Below are positions 62,921-64,000 of a stretch of DNA of 64,000 bases, one piece after another. The position numbers were made by a program, and so were the translations under genes. The stretch spans positions 124,001 through 188,000 of the forward strand of contig JADCGF010000007.1 of the NCBI GenBank assembly GCA_020249145.1, given 5' to 3'. Under the pieces are notes generated by a model. The model was not told where the DNA came from and ran no database searches. It saw nothing but the letters and a program-made list of their open reading frames with translations. This DNA comes from Roseomonas sp. (GTDB taxonomy: Bacteria > Pseudomonadota > Alphaproteobacteria > Acetobacterales > Acetobacteraceae). The number at the start of each line of letters is the position of its first letter. Position 1 is the stretch's first letter.

Positions 62921-62958
62921 TGTCGCGCTGAGGGGAAGAGCAGCCGGGCAGCGCGACA
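62921..62958. promoter_or_regulatory. Inverted repeat TGTCGCGCTG ... CAGCGCGACA
   Basis: Two perfect 10-base arms (62921-62930 and 62949-62958) are separated by 18 bases in the divergent promoter region between DAHP synthase and the beta-lactamase-like gene. It could be a dimeric regulator's operator or a hairpin in the leader of the plus-strand gene, ending 24 bases before its start. Confidence 0.5.
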
Positions 62959-62981
62959 GGATGGCAAGGAAAGCAGCAGGC

Positions 62982-64000
62982 ATGGACAGGCAGCAAGATA
63001 TCGCAATTCGGATGCAGAAAGCCGTCCAGGCGGGGGCCATTCCCGGCATGGTGCTGGCGCTGGGGGATCGGCATGGCAGCGGGTGGGAAGCCGGCTTCGG
63101 CAGCCGTGCCTTTGGCGGGGCCGAGGCCATGGCGCCCGATAGCGTGTTCTGGATTGCTTCCATGACCAAGGCGATTACCGGCGTGGCGGTGATGATGTTG
63201 GTGGAAGCGGGCAAGCTTTCCCTGGATGCGCCCGCCGCCGCTTTGGTGCCGGAAATCGGCGCGCTTGGCGTGCTGGAAGGCTTTGATGAGGCCGGGCAGC
63301 CCAAGATGCGCCCCGCCAAGCGCCCTATCACGCTGCGCCACTTGCTGACGCATACATCCGGCTATGCCTATGACATGTGGAGCAGCGACATCGCCCGCTT
63401 CCGCAAGGCCACTGGGACGCCCGCGGTTGGCACCTGCCGCAATGCCGCGCTCGCTTTGCCCCTGCTTTTCGATCCTGGTGAGGATTGGACCTACGGCATC
63501 GGCATAGATTGGGCCGGCAAGATGATTGAGGCCGCCACGGGCGAAAGGCTTGGGGCGCATTTGCAGCGCGTGATTTTTGAACCGCTCGGCATGGTGGATA
63601 CGTCCTTCAAGCTGCGCCCGGACCAAAGGGCGCGGCTTGTTGCCATGCATGGGCGCGGCGCGGATGGCGCGCTTTCCGTCATTCCCTTCGAAGTACCGCA
63701 AGAGCCGGAGTTTGAGACGGGCGGCGGCGGGCTTTACGGCACCGCGCGGGATTACCTGGCTTTTGCACGCATGATTTTGAATGGCGGGCGGCATGGCGAT
63801 ATTCGGCTGCTGAAGGCCGCAACCATCGCCGAGATGGCGCGGGACCAGATTGCACCGCTGTCCGTCCGCCCGATGATTTCCGCCGTGCCGACAGCAACGC
63901 GTGATGCGGATTTCTTCCCCGGCATGGCGAATGGCTGGGGGCTTACCTTTTTGGTCAATCGCAAGCCATCACCGCAGGGGCGGTCCGCCGGTGGGCTCGC
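62982..64000 (+). CDS. Beta-lactamase-family serine hydrolase (class C-like), cut by the window edge
   Basis: The visible 339 residues belong to the beta-lactamase/esterase group (EstB, AmpC-like). The nucleophile motif is S60-M-T-K63 in WIASMTKAITG, the second motif is Tyr171 in WTYGIG, where YxN would be expected, and HTSGYAY and GGGGLYGTARDYLAFARM follow. No signal peptide is seen, which favours an esterase over a true periplasmic beta-lactamase. The start at 62982 has AAGGAAAG about 9 bases upstream; an in-frame ATG at 62961 is possible. The 3' end lies beyond the window, so the KTG-type motif cannot be checked. Confidence 0.85.
   Translation, partial: MDRQQDIAIRMQKAVQAGAIPGMVLALGDRHGSGWEAGFGSRAFGGAEAMAPDSVFWIASMTKAITGVAVMMLVEAGKLSLDAPAAALVPEIGALGVLEGFDEAGQPKMRPAKRPITLRHLLTHTSGYAYDMWSSDIARFRKATGTPAVGTCRNAALALPLLFDPGEDWTYGIGIDWAGKMIEAATGERLGAHLQRVIFEPLGMVDTSFKLRPDQRARLVAMHGRGADGALSVIPFEVPQEPEFETGGGGLYGTARDYLAFARMILNGGRHGDIRLLKAATIAEMARDQIAPLSVRPMISAVPTATRDADFFPGMANGWGLTFLVNRKPSPQGRSAGGL

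Overview
The window is a gene-dense stretch (56 protein genes called, one of them cut by the right edge) of a high-GC Gram-negative chromosome. The organism looks like an alphaproteobacterium, probably Acetobacteraceae (Roseomonas-like). This is inferred from the gene sets leuS-lptE-holA, ileS-lspA-DUF3035-M16-M16 and three-gene pntAA-pntAB-pntB, from the abundance of orphan Bug-type (TTT family) substrate-binding proteins, and from GC-rich intergenic hairpins. No tRNA, rRNA, CRISPR array, IS element, integrase or phage gene was recognised. None of the genes called looks like a DNA-binding transcription regulator.

Layout. 1-2.7 kb: an SLBB polysaccharide-export protein. 2.8-8.9 kb: two Bug receptors facing each other, then a minus-strand run of MFS transporter, class I aminotransferase and a gamma-glutamyltransferase-like lipoprotein. 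9-16.2 kb: DsbA-like thioredoxin, twin-CDGSH protein, M81 (MlrC) protein divergent from an aspartoacylase-like enzyme, FAH-family hydrolase, NodB-like deacetylase, NeuD-like acyltransferase, and a lipoprotein preceded by a possible 22-residue membrane peptide. 16.3-20.6 kb: leuS-lptE-holA. 20.6-24.4 kb (minus): Bug receptor, cupin, 1-Cys peroxiredoxin, RuBisCO-like protein and a second cupin translationally coupled to it. 24.7-33.5 kb (plus): MaoC hydratase, LOG protein, ribF, ileS, lspA, DUF3035 lipoprotein and an M16 protease pair. 33.6-47.8 kb: a catabolic/accessory region with CoxG-like protein, ThDP enzyme, enoyl-CoA hydratase, Bug receptor, GSA-type aminotransferase, amidase, ABC substrate-binding protein, trypsin-like protease, two divergent CaiB/BaiF CoA-transferases and an acyl-CoA synthetase. 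47.8-54.2 kb (plus): oligoendopeptidase F, ABC1 kinase, pntAA-pntAB-pntB with a strong terminator. 54.2-62.9 kb (minus): TrmJ-like methyltransferase, DUF305 protein, cysS, gltX, an unknown 126-residue protein, nadE, a nicotinate phosphoribosyltransferase and class II DAHP synthase. The right edge cuts a beta-lactamase-family hydrolase.

How the genes fit together. Housekeeping blocks (translation, LPS and lipoprotein maturation, NAD synthesis and NADPH supply) alternate with solute capture and small-acid catabolism. Many neighbours overlap by ATGA/GTGA/TGATG, pointing to tightly coupled operons. The most interesting points are: the RuBisCO-like protein/cupin pair, which may act on a sulfur-sugar or acid-sugar phosphate; palindromic repeats embedded in the start of lspA; a dispersed inverted-repeat family; a GGT homologue without the catalytic Thr; a CoA-transferase with rearranged halves; an unknown protein overlapping both gltX and nadE; and a 10-bp inverted repeat in the aroF-type/beta-lactamase divergent promoter. 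No wholly new multi-gene defence or mobile system was found.
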